Positions 7,603 to 15,380 of a DNA stretch of 17,330 nucleotides are shown piece by piece (the first letter of the stretch is position 1; each line of letters opens with the position of its first letter). Source of the DNA: an uncultured Campylobacter sp. GTDB lineage: Bacteria > Campylobacterota > Campylobacteria > Campylobacterales > Campylobacteraceae. Below the pieces are notes generated by a model. That model saw nothing but the letters and a program-made list of their open reading frames with translations, searched no databases and was not told where the DNA came from. The position numbers and the translations under genes were made by a program. Location: contig NZ_CALHHT010000224.1 of NCBI RefSeq assembly GCF_938031315.1, forward strand, positions 1 to 17,330, read 5' to 3'.

Positions 7603-10501
7603 CAATCTGCCCCTTGCAAATGATTTTATAATCGCAGTATTCGCAGCTTTGCACCGCTTCCGTGCGCGTAAAAGCGACCTCGCTTGCAAATTCCTTGCCG
7701 ATAGAGTTTAGCGTCTCGCGCAGGTTTTCTAAGCTAGGCGTTTTGTCGCCAGGAGCCGCAAACGCGCAATCTTTTAGCGACAGATAGGCGCATTCGCATT
7801 CCTGGGCTAAAAGCGCGCGGTAAAATGTAAGCTGGAATTTTTCCATATGCTTTTTAGCTGACCCGCGTTTGTAATCGATGATAAACTTCCGCCCTGCCTT
7901 ATCTTCGTCGATGCGGTCGATCCGCCCGCTCAGCCGCACTCCGTCAAGCTCGCCTTTTAGCGATACTTCACTACCGCTAAAGCTCCAAATTTGCTCATGC
8001 CCTTCCAAAAGCCTAGCTAGCTTTTCTACAGCTTTTAGCTCAAGCTCTGCATCAAAGCGCGCGATGCCCGCTTCTCGCGCAAGCTGCGAATAAATAGAGC
8101 GAAATTTTTCCATGCTAAATTTCATCCCCGCTCGCTCATATAAACACTGAAAACTCGTATGTAAAATTTTGCCTAAAAGCGCATTGTCTTCGCCAAATTT
8201 TAGCCCCTCCCTCAGCCCGAAAACGTAGCGGTAATAATACTTCCTCTTGCATTCTAAAAACGTATCCAGCCGCGAAAACGATAGCTCCTCGGCAAAAAAA
8301 TCATGGCGAGCCACGGGATCTTCTTGTCCGCATAAGGCGGGCTTAAATTCCTCTCTCCCAAAAAGCCGCAAATAATCCTCCTGCGAAAATTCCGCGTCTT
8401 GTCGCACTTCAAAGCTTTTCAAAAACCGCGAAGGCAACTTCTCGACGCTTTGCAGATAGCAAATCGCGCTTTTTTTAGCGCCTCTTAGCAAGCCGTCGTA
8501 GTAAAATCTTTGTAAATTTTCGCGGTCTGCATGGCTGATGAGCCCTGCTCTAGCGCGCAAAGCAGAGTTTAAAAACATCTCTCCGCTACTGCGCTTTGGC
8601 ACTAGATCATCGTTAAAATCGGGGATTATCACGCCGTCAAATTGCAGTCCGCGGCTCTCTAAAAGCCCCATTACCGTGACCTTTCCGCCACGAACATCAT
8701 CAAGCTTAATGCGCGAAATTTCTAACAAAAAAAGATCGATTAGATTGCCCAAGCTTAGGTTTTCGTCTTTAAATTTTCGAAGCAAAATTTTAATTAGATA
8801 TAGCGGCTCTTTTAGCTTTTCTTGCAGCAGCGCGTCGCTAATTTTAGGTAAACAAGCAAGCTTTACAATTAGTGCCGCAAAATGCTCAAAGCTTACTTGC
8901 TTTGTAAAATCGCGCGCAAACTCGCCAAAAAGTGCCTCATCCACGCCCACACTCGCAAAAAACAGATCAAGCTCCTGCGGGTTTGGGCGCTGCGGATACT
9001 CATCTGCGCCCTCGCGTATTTTAGAGCGCCTAAAGCGATCGCGCTGTTTAGGGCTTTTTGAATATCCATCTTCTTCCTCAAGCTCTATATGCTCCAGTTG
9101 CATAGAGTATCGTAGGCTCTCTTGCTGCTTCTTTAAAAGCTCCTGCCGTTTTGCACGAGCCAAATAATCGCGCTGCTGCGCACACTCCAAGGACTCTTGA
9201 AACTCTGCAAACTCTACCGAAAAGCTTTGCTCTTCCGCGCTATTCGTGCGTTCTGCCGAAATTTCACGCAGAATTTCAAAATTTTCCGTATTTTCAAACG
9301 CCCCCGCAGATATAAAATTTAAATCCGCTTTAGAATTTGAAAAAATTTCGCAATCAAACGCGGAATTTTGCTGTGCAAAATTTTGTGAAATAGAATTCTC
9401 GGAAGCGAAATTACCTAGCGCTAAATTTTGCTGTACCGCGGAATCCTCCGTATCTAAAGATCCTCCATCCGGACTTTTGAATGCGCGGTAATCTACGCCA
9501 AATTTCGGCGTGCGCGCTTCTTTTAGGCACTGCGAAATTTTCTCTAGCGTTACGTAAAATAGGCTATCTTTAAGCTTCTCTCCCATCGCAAAATTTAGCA
9601 GCCTGTGCGAACCGCGAGCCCTTGCGATGCGCTCGTCGTAAAGCCGCAGTGTGCCGGCAAAGCTCTCGTCGGGCAAAATCACCGCGATGCTCTCCGGCGC
9701 GATGCCCGCGCGCACAAAGGATGAAATTTTTTCAAAAACGTAGCTAGCCTGCAAGCTTCGCAACTCAAAGCCTCTACACACAACCGCTCCGCCCACGCTT
9801 AGCAGCTCTCGACTTAGAATTTCACCCGTACTAAGATTTAGGCGGTAGGCAAAACCTAACTCTAGACTTATGCCGCAAAGCTCCTCCACCGCGCGCACGG
9901 GCTTGGAATTTAAAGTCGTGGCTCTAAAGCTCAGTACGACCTCGCTCAGCTCCGCAGCGCGCTTAAAAACCTCGAACTCAAATGCGCTAGGATTGCCGTC
10001 GATGTTGATTTCTATCCGCTCAAATCCACGCAAATAGGACTCATTTAGCTCATAATGCGCGGGTAGCGTGATCTCGTCGTAAAATCCATGCTCACGCAGA
10101 ATCCTTGCATACGCCCCTGCTAGCTCTCGCAGAATTTCAAAATGCTCGGCGTACCACGCGTAGGTGTCGCTAAGATCGAGCGCATCGATACTTACGCGCT
10201 CCGCCGCAAGCTCCTTGAAAAAACCAAAAAGATACTCGCGGTTGCGCATAAACTCGTAAAGCTCGCTAGGGAATTTAAGCCTTTCGTCCGCGCGCTTGCT
10301 CTCGCTCACCGCCTGCTTCATAAAAAGCGCGCGGTCTATCTCGCCGCAAGCGACAAGATCCGGCACAAAAAGCGCCTTTTCGTAGAATTCCGCCAACGTA
10401 ATCCTGGGCGCCAGCACGCCGCCGCCCTCGCTTTGCAGCGCCGCGCGTAGCGCACGCGAGCTAGTGTAGACAAAGAGATTTTTAGAGGGCAAATTTTTCA
10501 A
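7589..10501 (-). CDS. addB: AddB: PD-(D/E)XK nuclease subunit of AddAB with iron-sulfur cluster motif
   Basis: AddB is the partner of AddA: an inactivated helicase-like protein with a C-terminal nuclease. No Walker A is seen, as usual for epsilonproteobacterial AddB. A motif-V-like GLLESRGLQFDGVIIPDF lies around 612-629. The nuclease has His781, Asp862 (GRIDRID) and DYK (876-878). Four cysteines fit the AddB 4Fe-4S staple: Cys751, then C-x2-C-x5-C at 953, 956 and 962. I place the start at a TTG (10501) with AAAGGA six nt upstream, giving 970 residues and an N-terminus MKNLPSKNLFVYTSS; an upstream in-frame TTG at 10555 lacks a ribosome site. Residues about 345-510 are an odd Gln/Asn/Ser/Glu-rich low-complexity insertion. 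It overlaps addA by 14 nt. Confidence 0.9.
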   Translation of the reverse strand: MKNLPSKNLFVYTSSRALRAALQSEGGGVLAPRITLAEFYEKALFVPDLVACGEIDRALFMKQAVSESKRADERLKFPSELYEFMRNREYLFGFFKELAAERVSIDALDLSDTYAWYAEHFEILRELAGAYARILREHGFYDEITLPAHYELNESYLRGFERIEINIDGNPSAFEFEVFKRAAELSEVVLSFRATTLNSKPVRAVEELCGISLELGFAYRLNLSTGEILSRELLSVGGAVVCRGFELRSLQASYVFEKISSFVRAGIAPESIAVILPDESFAGTLRLYDERIARARGSHRLLNFAMGEKLKDSLFYVTLEKISQCLKEARTPKFGVDYRAFKSPDGGSLDTEDSAVQQNLALGNFASENSISQNFAQQNSAFDCEIFSNSKADLNFISAGAFENTENFEILREISAERTNSAEEQSFSVEFAEFQESLECAQQRDYLARAKRQELLKKQQESLRYSMQLEHIELEEEDGYSKSPKQRDRFRRSKIREGADEYPQRPNPQELDLFFASVGVDEALFGEFARDFTKQVSFEHFAALIVKLACLPKISDALLQEKLKEPLYLIKILLRKFKDENLSLGNLIDLFLLEISRIKLDDVRGGKVTVMGLLESRGLQFDGVIIPDFNDDLVPKRSSGEMFLNSALRARAGLISHADRENLQRFYYDGLLRGAKKSAICYLQSVEKLPSRFLKSFEVRQDAEFSQEDYLRLFGREEFKPALCGQEDPVARHDFFAEELSFSRLDTFLECKRKYYYRYVFGLREGLKFGEDNALLGKILHTSFQCLYERAGMKFSMEKFRSIYSQLAREAGIARFDAELELKAVEKLARLLEGHEQIWSFSGSEVSLKGELDGVRLSGRIDRIDEDKAGRKFIIDYKRGSAKKHMEKFQLTFYRALLAQECECAYLSLKDCAFAAPGDKTPSLENLRETLNSIGKEFASEVAFTRTEAVQSCEYCDYKIICKGQIDGKI

Positions 10502-10700
10502 AACAAATCCTTTAGAGTGATTCGCAGAACGCGGAATTTTGCGATATTTTAGCAAGAAATTTTTAGTTTGGGCTTTTAAGCAAAGAAGTTTTTGAAAAGC
10601 TTGAGAGGCTAAATTTTATCAAGTCAAATTTAGCAAGTTGGATGAGCGTAAAATTTTAATCTGCGGCGCTTTGAGCGCGGAAATATGCCTCGCTACACAT

Positions 10701-10714
10701 TATGTCGCGACATA
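10701..10714. repeat. 14-nt perfect palindrome upstream of addB
   Basis: TATGTCGCGACATA is perfectly self-complementary and lies in the 277-bp gap between the response-regulator stop (10779) and the addB start (10501), about 200 nt before addB. It has no adjacent T run, so it is not an obvious terminator. AAATATG (10681-10687) and CATATTT (10711-10717) form an additional outer pair. It could be an operator site; the function is unknown. Confidence 0.5.
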
Positions 10715-10778
10715 TTTCGACGCAAAATTTTACAAGTGCAATTCCATAAATTACAAAGCGGCAAAAACGCGATCAAAT

Positions 10779-11462
10779 TTAAGCGGGCTCAAGCTCGATC
10801 TTGTATCCCAGGCTCGGGACATTTTTTATGATTTCACCACCCACTTTATCGCGGATACGCTTGACGAAGGTACGAAGCGCCGTATCGCTTACGGCTCCTT
10901 CAGTCCAAACATAACGCTTGATCTCCTCGTAAAGTACCAGCTCGCCCACGCGACTGGCTAGCAGCGAGACAAAAGAAAGCTCCTTTTTAGTAAGCACGAT
11001 CTGCTCGCCATCCTTCAGCAAAATACGGCGAAGCCCGTCAAATACGTAGCCTGCACCCATATTTACGACTCGTACAGAGTTCAGCTTAGACTTCATCAGC
11101 GCACTTATCTCTAGCACAAACGCGGTGACATCTACCGGCTTAAAGTAATACCGCTCGACGCCAATCTCCATAACGCCTTTTAGCTGCTCCTCCCTACTGA
11201 AGCCGCTAAGCACCACGATTGGGGCATGCGGGAAGATCTGCTTGATCTGACGTATCATCTCAAGCCCATCCTCGATCGGCATTAAAATGTCGGTAATGAC
11301 GAGATTAGGGCTAAATTTTTTGAATTTTTTTACACCTTCAAGCCCGTTTTGGGCATTGTAAACGTTATTAAAAATACCCTCAAACGCCTTATGCAGCGAG
11401 GCTAGCAATTTAGTATCATCCTCGACTAGCAAGACGTCCAGCTCTTTTAAAGCGCAGCTCAT
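10779..11462 (-). CDS. OmpR/PhoB-family two-component response regulator (orphan)
   Basis: The 227-residue product has an N-terminal receiver domain with the acidic pair Asp15-Asp16, phospho-acceptor Asp58 (VITDILMP), Ser86 and Lys108 (YYFKPVD), all conserved. A C-terminal winged-helix DNA-binding domain follows (about 140-225), including LTKKELSFVSLLAS, TALRTFVKRIRDKVG and the closing NVPSLGYKIE. The ATG at 11462 is chosen over an in-frame TTG at 11504 because a GAGGGG ribosome site lies upstream and the receiver begins directly. It should bind DNA as a dimer once phosphorylated. No histidine kinase gene is adjacent in the window, so its partner and regulon are unknown. It is preceded by a long spacer and followed by a 277-bp gap before addB. 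Confidence 0.92.
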   Translation of the reverse strand: MSCALKELDVLLVEDDTKLLASLHKAFEGIFNNVYNAQNGLEGVKKFKKFSPNLVITDILMPIEDGLEMIRQIKQIFPHAPIVVLSGFSREEQLKGVMEIGVERYYFKPVDVTAFVLEISALMKSKLNSVRVVNMGAGYVFDGLRRILLKDGEQIVLTKKELSFVSLLASRVGELVLYEEIKRYVWTEGAVSDTALRTFVKRIRDKVGGEIIKNVPSLGYKIELEPA

Positions 11463-12384
11463 AGCAGACCCCTCAAGGCGAAATTTCAAACGAAATTCTT
11501 TCAAATTTTCTCTTTTATTGAGCTTAAAACAATGTTAAGTTAAAAATTTAATTTCATAAAGTAACACAACTCTTATTTTAGGTGCAAATATGGGCGGGAT
11601 TAAAAAAGAAGCGTGGATAAAAACCGCAGCCTAGGGATAGAGCAAAAATTTAAAGTGATGCGGGCTAAATCTTATCGGTGCGAAAGAGATTTAAGAGCGG
11701 CTGAAAGTAAAATTTCAAAGCAAACGCAGGTAAAATTTCACTACGCGGCGGAGTGGAATTTTATTTTAGGCAAATGGCTTTTAGAGAGAAATAAAAACAG
11801 CGCTGATAAGATTTTAAGGGCAGGTATAGTTTACCAAAAAACTAGGCATAACTGGCAAAACTGCGTCAATAAGATTTTAGTGAGCGAACGGCGCTAGAAA
11901 AAATTTTACGAGCGACAGGGCAGCTTGCTAGCGAAACTTTTAACGGCAACAAAATGGTTCGTCAAATTTAAAGAGCTTGAAGCCATGCTAAATGTACCGC
12001 AGGATCTATTTTGAAAGAGCTAAGCGCACCAAGCCCAATTTTTAAATTTAAAACGCATGAAATTTAGCCGCGCGTGCGCTTAAAAGCTAAGCGGATGCAA
12101 AAATCACACGAATGAAAAGCATGCGGCGCGCAGCCAGTTTAAATTTAAAATCGCGACTAGCGCAGATCTGTTTCATCCAAAAAGCTGCTTAATCCAAAAT
12201 CACCGCGACAATCCTTAGTTCGCAAAAGCGTGCTTTACTCACTACTCCGACTTGCGATTATCCAGGCTGCGACGAGCTTTAAATTTACAATGCAAAGACC
12301 GCGTTAAAAATTTAAAGCTTGCCGTAAATTTAAAATTTTACCGCGCGACTGCGATAAAATTTAGTGCAGGCAAAATTTCAAAAA
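11463..12384. other. Spacer between carA and the response regulator, mostly without recognisable genes
   Basis: About 920 bp separate the end of carA from the response-regulator start. The part near 11505-11612 is AT-rich and probably holds the regulator's promoter, but I cannot pick a convincing -35/-10 pair. The only longer frame is a doubtful 94-codon plus-strand ORF (11613-11897). From 11898 to 12384 I see only AAATTT-rich spacer with no ORF, RNA gene or strong terminator; no clear hairpin follows the carA stop. Confidence 0.6.
11613..11897 (+). CDS. Doubtful small basic hypothetical protein
   Basis: A GTG-initiated frame of 94 codons, rich in Lys and Arg (for example RAKSYRCERDLRAAESK and WLLERNKNSADKILRAG), lies in the long spacer on the strand opposite its neighbours. 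Only a weak AAGAAG precedes the GTG. I recognise no domain, signal peptide or membrane segment. It may be a chance ORF or a remnant; it is listed because it is the only sizeable frame in this spacer. Confidence 0.2.
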   Translation: MDKNRSLGIEQKFKVMRAKSYRCERDLRAAESKISKQTQVKFHYAAEWNFILGKWLLERNKNSADKILRAGIVYQKTRHNWQNCVNKILVSERR

Positions 12385-13503
12385 TCATAAAATTTCAAGA
12401 AATTCTTTAAAGATATATTTGCTCTCGGTAGGCCCTGCGCTGGCTTCGGGGTGGTGCTGCACCGAAAATACGGGATAGTCTTTGTAGCGCACGCCCTCAA
12501 TCGTGCCGTCGAAAAGATTGCGGTGCGTGATCTCGCAGATCTGCGCGATGGTTTCGGGGACGTTGTAGTTGTGGTTTTGCGCGGTGATCTCGATCGATTT
12601 GGTGCGCAGGTTTTGCACGGGGTGGTTTGCGCCGTGCTGGCCGAATTTCAGCTTGTAAGTCTCATATCCCATCGCGTTGCTTAGCAGCTGATGACCCAGG
12701 CAAATTCCAAAAATCGGCACGCGCGCTTCGACCATCTTTTTGATCTGCGCGATCTCCTCTTTGAGCATGCGCGGCTCGCCCGGGCCGTTTGATAAAAACA
12801 CGCCGTCGATCTGCCCATCTTTAAGCTTAGCAATCAGGCTCTCTGCCGTAACGTCATGCGGAAAAACCTCGACGCTGAGCCCCAGATCGCAAAGCTCGTT
12901 TAGGATGTTTCGCTTTACGCCGTAATCGATCACGGCTATCTTTTTGCCGCAGCTTGCGGGCTGAGCGTAGCTTCCGCGCGTGGCGTCCCAGCGACCAGAT
13001 GTGTGCTTATACGGCGCCTTCGTGCTTACGATGCTTACGTAGTTGATCTCCTCTATGCGCGCAGACTCGCTAAGCGCCTTTTTAAGAGCCGCCTTATCGC
13101 TGATCTCGGTAGAGACGAAGGCGCGCAAACTGCCCTGATCGCGCAGCATCTTGGTTAAAAATCTGGTGTCGATGTCGTAAACGCCGAATTTTCCGTTTTG
13201 CAGAAAATAATCTTCTAGGCTCATCTGCGAGCGGAAATTTGAAGGCTCGTTGTTAAAATTTCTTACGAAAATTCCGCTGGCGTGGATTTTGGAGCTTTCC
13301 TTGTCGTTTTCGTTGATGCCTACGATGCCGATTTCGGGCATCGTAAAGATGATGAACTGTCCCGCGTAGCTCGGATCTGAGATGATCTCCTCGTAGCCCG
13401 TGGCGGAGGTGTTAAACACGAGCTCGCCGAATGCGCTGCCGCCCTTGCCGAACGCCTTGGCTTGCAGATAGATGCCGTTTTCTATGTAGATATACGCATT
13501 CAT
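12385..13503 (-). CDS. carA: Carbamoyl-phosphate synthase small (glutaminase) subunit
   Basis: CarA hydrolyses glutamine and channels ammonia to the large subunit CarB to make carbamoyl phosphate for pyrimidines and arginine. The 372-residue length is typical. The N-terminal CPSase domain has ELVFNTSATGYEEIISDPSY (27-46). The C-terminal class I glutamine amidotransferase domain has SNGPGEP (238-244), nucleophile Cys268 in GICLGHQ, and His351/Glu353 in HHPEASAGP, so the triad is intact. The ATG at 13503 shares one base with the upstream DUF507 stop (TAATG), indicating translational coupling. carB is not in this window, which is normal for Campylobacter where the two subunits are often unlinked. 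Confidence 0.97.
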   Translation of the reverse strand: MNAYIYIENGIYLQAKAFGKGGSAFGELVFNTSATGYEEIISDPSYAGQFIIFTMPEIGIVGINENDKESSKIHASGIFVRNFNNEPSNFRSQMSLEDYFLQNGKFGVYDIDTRFLTKMLRDQGSLRAFVSTEISDKAALKKALSESARIEEINYVSIVSTKAPYKHTSGRWDATRGSYAQPASCGKKIAVIDYGVKRNILNELCDLGLSVEVFPHDVTAESLIAKLKDGQIDGVFLSNGPGEPRMLKEEIAQIKKMVEARVPIFGICLGHQLLSNAMGYETYKLKFGQHGANHPVQNLRTKSIEITAQNHNYNVPETIAQICEITHRNLFDGTIEGVRYKDYPVFSVQHHPEASAGPTESKYIFKEFLEIL

Positions 13504-14054
13504 TACAGCATGCCCCGTTTTCTTAGCTCCTCTTCGTAGAGCTTTTCAAACACAAGCTCGTATTCTTCGGTGCCTGGGATCAATTTTTGCTTATAGCCCT
13601 CGATCTTTTCATAGACCTCGTCCTCGATCTTTTGGTAGCTTTTCAAATACTCCTCGATCGCGTTATAAATTATCGTCTTTAACCTGTTTTCGGAGACTTT
13701 GTAATCGATCAAATTTTTCTTCCAAACGGTTTCTAAAATTTTATGCGATATGGTGCCGTAGCGATCCTCGAAATTTAGCTCAAAATTCTCGTCGTTTGCG
13801 ATGTGGCGTTTGATGAGCCAAAACATATCTTTTTTATTCACGCTCATCTCATCTAGCTCGCTTATGCGCTCATCTATCAGCTCGTTTGCGCGCTCGTCTA
13901 TCGCTCTTTCTTTTTGTAGATCGGCCCTTATGATCTCGTCCGCTTCCTTGGCGACGGGCTCTATGCCCGCACCGAGCGTAACGCAGCCGGAGTTTAGCAG
14001 ATCCAGCGCTATTTTATGCGCGATATATGGCACGTGTGGTAGTCGTATTCGCAT
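13503..14054 (-). CDS. DUF507 family protein
   Basis: This is a 183-residue cytoplasmic protein of the DUF507 family, whose function is not known. It begins MRIRLPHVPYIAHKIALDLLNSG, typical of the family. The rest is mostly charged alpha-helix with heptad-like Glu/Lys/Leu patterns (about 35-75 and 120-180), suggesting coiled coil or helical bundles; no signal peptide or membrane segment is seen. An AAAGGAA ribosome site precedes the ATG at 14054. Its stop overlaps the carA start by one base. The same DUF507-carA adjacency is found in other Campylobacter (Cj1495c-Cj1494c, from memory), so a link to carA expression or nucleotide metabolism is possible but unproven. Confidence 0.88.
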   Translation of the reverse strand: MRIRLPHVPYIAHKIALDLLNSGCVTLGAGIEPVAKEADEIIRADLQKERAIDERANELIDERISELDEMSVNKKDMFWLIKRHIANDENFELNFEDRYGTISHKILETVWKKNLIDYKVSENRLKTIIYNAIEEYLKSYQKIEDEVYEKIEGYKQKLIPGTEEYELVFEKLYEEELRKRGML

Positions 14055-14103
14055 GATCGTTCCTTTAAATTCAGTTCTATGAGCGGTCGCGCCGCCCGCA
14101 ACG

Positions 14104-14125
14104 GGTGAAATTTTAAAATTTCACC
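14104..14125. repeat. 22-nt perfect palindrome between purA and the DUF507 gene
   Basis: Two 11-nt arms (GGTGAAATTTT and its complement) form a perfect palindrome 4 nt after the purA stop codon. It can form a stable hairpin in the purA transcript, but no T run follows on the minus strand, so it looks more like an mRNA 3'-end or processing structure, or a protein-binding site, than an intrinsic terminator. The core AAATTTTAAAATTT also occurs at 751-764. Confidence 0.6.
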
Positions 14126-14129
14126 GGGT

Positions 14130-15380
14130 TTATAAAATTATCGTGTCGCTTCTTTCCGGGCTTGTGGAGATGAAGCCCACCCTCGCGCCGCTTAGCTCCT
14201 CTATTTTGCGGATATAATTTTGCGCGTTTTGCGGCAGATCCTCAAATTTTGAAATTCCCTTGACGCTGTCCCAACCCGGCATCTGCTCATAAACCGGCTC
14301 GGCAACTTCCAAATCGATCGGGAAATAATCGATCTCCTCACCCTTGTAGCGATACGCGCGGCAAATTTTAATGCTCTCAAAGCCGTCTAAGACGTCAAGC
14401 TTCATAAGCGCGAGCTTGTCGATGCCGCTAAGGCGCACGGCGTATTTCGTAGCCACTCCGTCGAACCAACCGCAGCGGCGCGCCCTGCCCGTCGTGGTGC
14501 CGTACTCCTTGCCGATCTCGCGCATCGCCTCGCCTTGCGGGCCCTTATCCTCGGTAGGAAACGCGCCGTTGCCCACGCGGGTGGTGTAGGCTTTTAAAAT
14601 TCCCATCACCGTGCCGATATCTTTCGGCGCGAGCCCGAGCCCGCTGCAAGCCCCGCCCGCGATAGTAGTCGAGCTCGTGACGTAAGGATAGGTGCCGTGA
14701 TCGATATCAAGCAGGCTTCCTTGCGCACCCTCTACGAGCACGCGCTTGTCGTAATCAAGCGCCTTCCACAGCATGTGCGTGGTATCGGCGATGTATGGCT
14801 CGAGCGCGCTTTTATAGCGCTTTAGCTCCTCGTAAATTTCAATCTTGCTAGGAATTTTAACCCCCGCTTTTTCAAAAACGCTCTCATGCGAAGCAAAATC
14901 CCGCGATAGCGCCTCGGCGAGCCTTTCAGGCTCCAAAAGCTCCGCTACGCGGTGTCCCGTGCGTGCAATCTTATCGGCATACGCAGGTCCTATGCCCTTG
15001 CCGGTGGTGCCGATCGCAAGCTCGCCCTTGCTCTTTTCACGCGCCTGATCGATCAGCGAGTGGTACTGTAAATTTAAAAACGCCTTCTCGCTTATGAAAA
15101 ATCTGCCTTTTAAATTTTCAAACTGCGCCATCTCGGTAATCAGCACGTCGGGGTTGATCACGACGCCGTTTCCGATGATGTTGATGATATTTTTATGAAG
15201 CACGCCGCTAGGCACCAGATGCAGCGCAAATTTCTCGCCGTTTATGACGATGGTGTGACCTGCGTTGTGCCCGCCGCTGCTGCGGCATACGAAATCGTAA
15301 TTCGCGCTTATCATATCTACGATCTTGCCCTTGCCCTCATCGCCCCACTGGGCGCCGATGACTACGTCAACTTTGCTCAT
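14130..15380 (-). CDS. purA: Adenylosuccinate synthetase
   Basis: PurA joins IMP and aspartate using GTP to make adenylosuccinate, the first committed step to AMP. The 416-residue length is standard for bacteria. Key motifs are the GTP-binding loop GDEGKGK (13-19, with catalytic Asp14), SSGGHNAGHT (34-43, catalytic His42), GTTGKGIGPAYADK, the IMP/GTP site VEGAQGSLLDIDHGTYPYVTSS, TTTGRARRCGWFD and the guanine-recognition MKLDVLDG. No key residue appears lost. The ATG at 15380 overlaps the hisZ stop as ATGA. A 75-nt gap with a palindrome separates it from the DUF507 gene. purA next to hisZ is a recurrent arrangement in proteobacteria. Confidence 0.97.
   Translation of the reverse strand: MSKVDVVIGAQWGDEGKGKIVDMISANYDFVCRSSGGHNAGHTIVINGEKFALHLVPSGVLHKNIINIIGNGVVINPDVLITEMAQFENLKGRFFISEKAFLNLQYHSLIDQAREKSKGELAIGTTGKGIGPAYADKIARTGHRVAELLEPERLAEALSRDFASHESVFEKAGVKIPSKIEIYEELKRYKSALEPYIADTTHMLWKALDYDKRVLVEGAQGSLLDIDHGTYPYVTSSTTIAGGACSGLGLAPKDIGTVMGILKAYTTRVGNGAFPTEDKGPQGEAMREIGKEYGTTTGRARRCGWFDGVATKYAVRLSGIDKLALMKLDVLDGFESIKICRAYRYKGEEIDYFPIDLEVAEPVYEQMPGWDSVKGISKFEDLPQNAQNYIRKIEELSGARVGFISTSPERSDTIIL

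Noticed and set aside
7603..7689. Longer AddA start at 7689 adding 29 residues
   Set aside because: It would overlap addB by 101 nt and adds a basic non-family N-terminus; the ATG at 7602 has a ribosome site and a canonical AddA beginning.
8538..9167. 209-codon plus-strand ORF opposite addB
   Set aside because: Ser/Arg-rich low-complexity translation typical of an antisense shadow of a well-supported gene; no domain or ribosome site.
9340..9440. Repeat-rich stretch in addB considered as a possible CRISPR-like or tandem array
   Set aside because: Only one exact 11-nt word repeats at 60-nt spacing; there is no regular spacer-repeat structure and the frame is coding.
10638..10961. 107-codon plus-strand ORF spanning the gap before addB and the 3' end of the response regulator
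   Set aside because: More than half of it is antisense to the conserved winged-helix domain; the rest has no recognisable motif.
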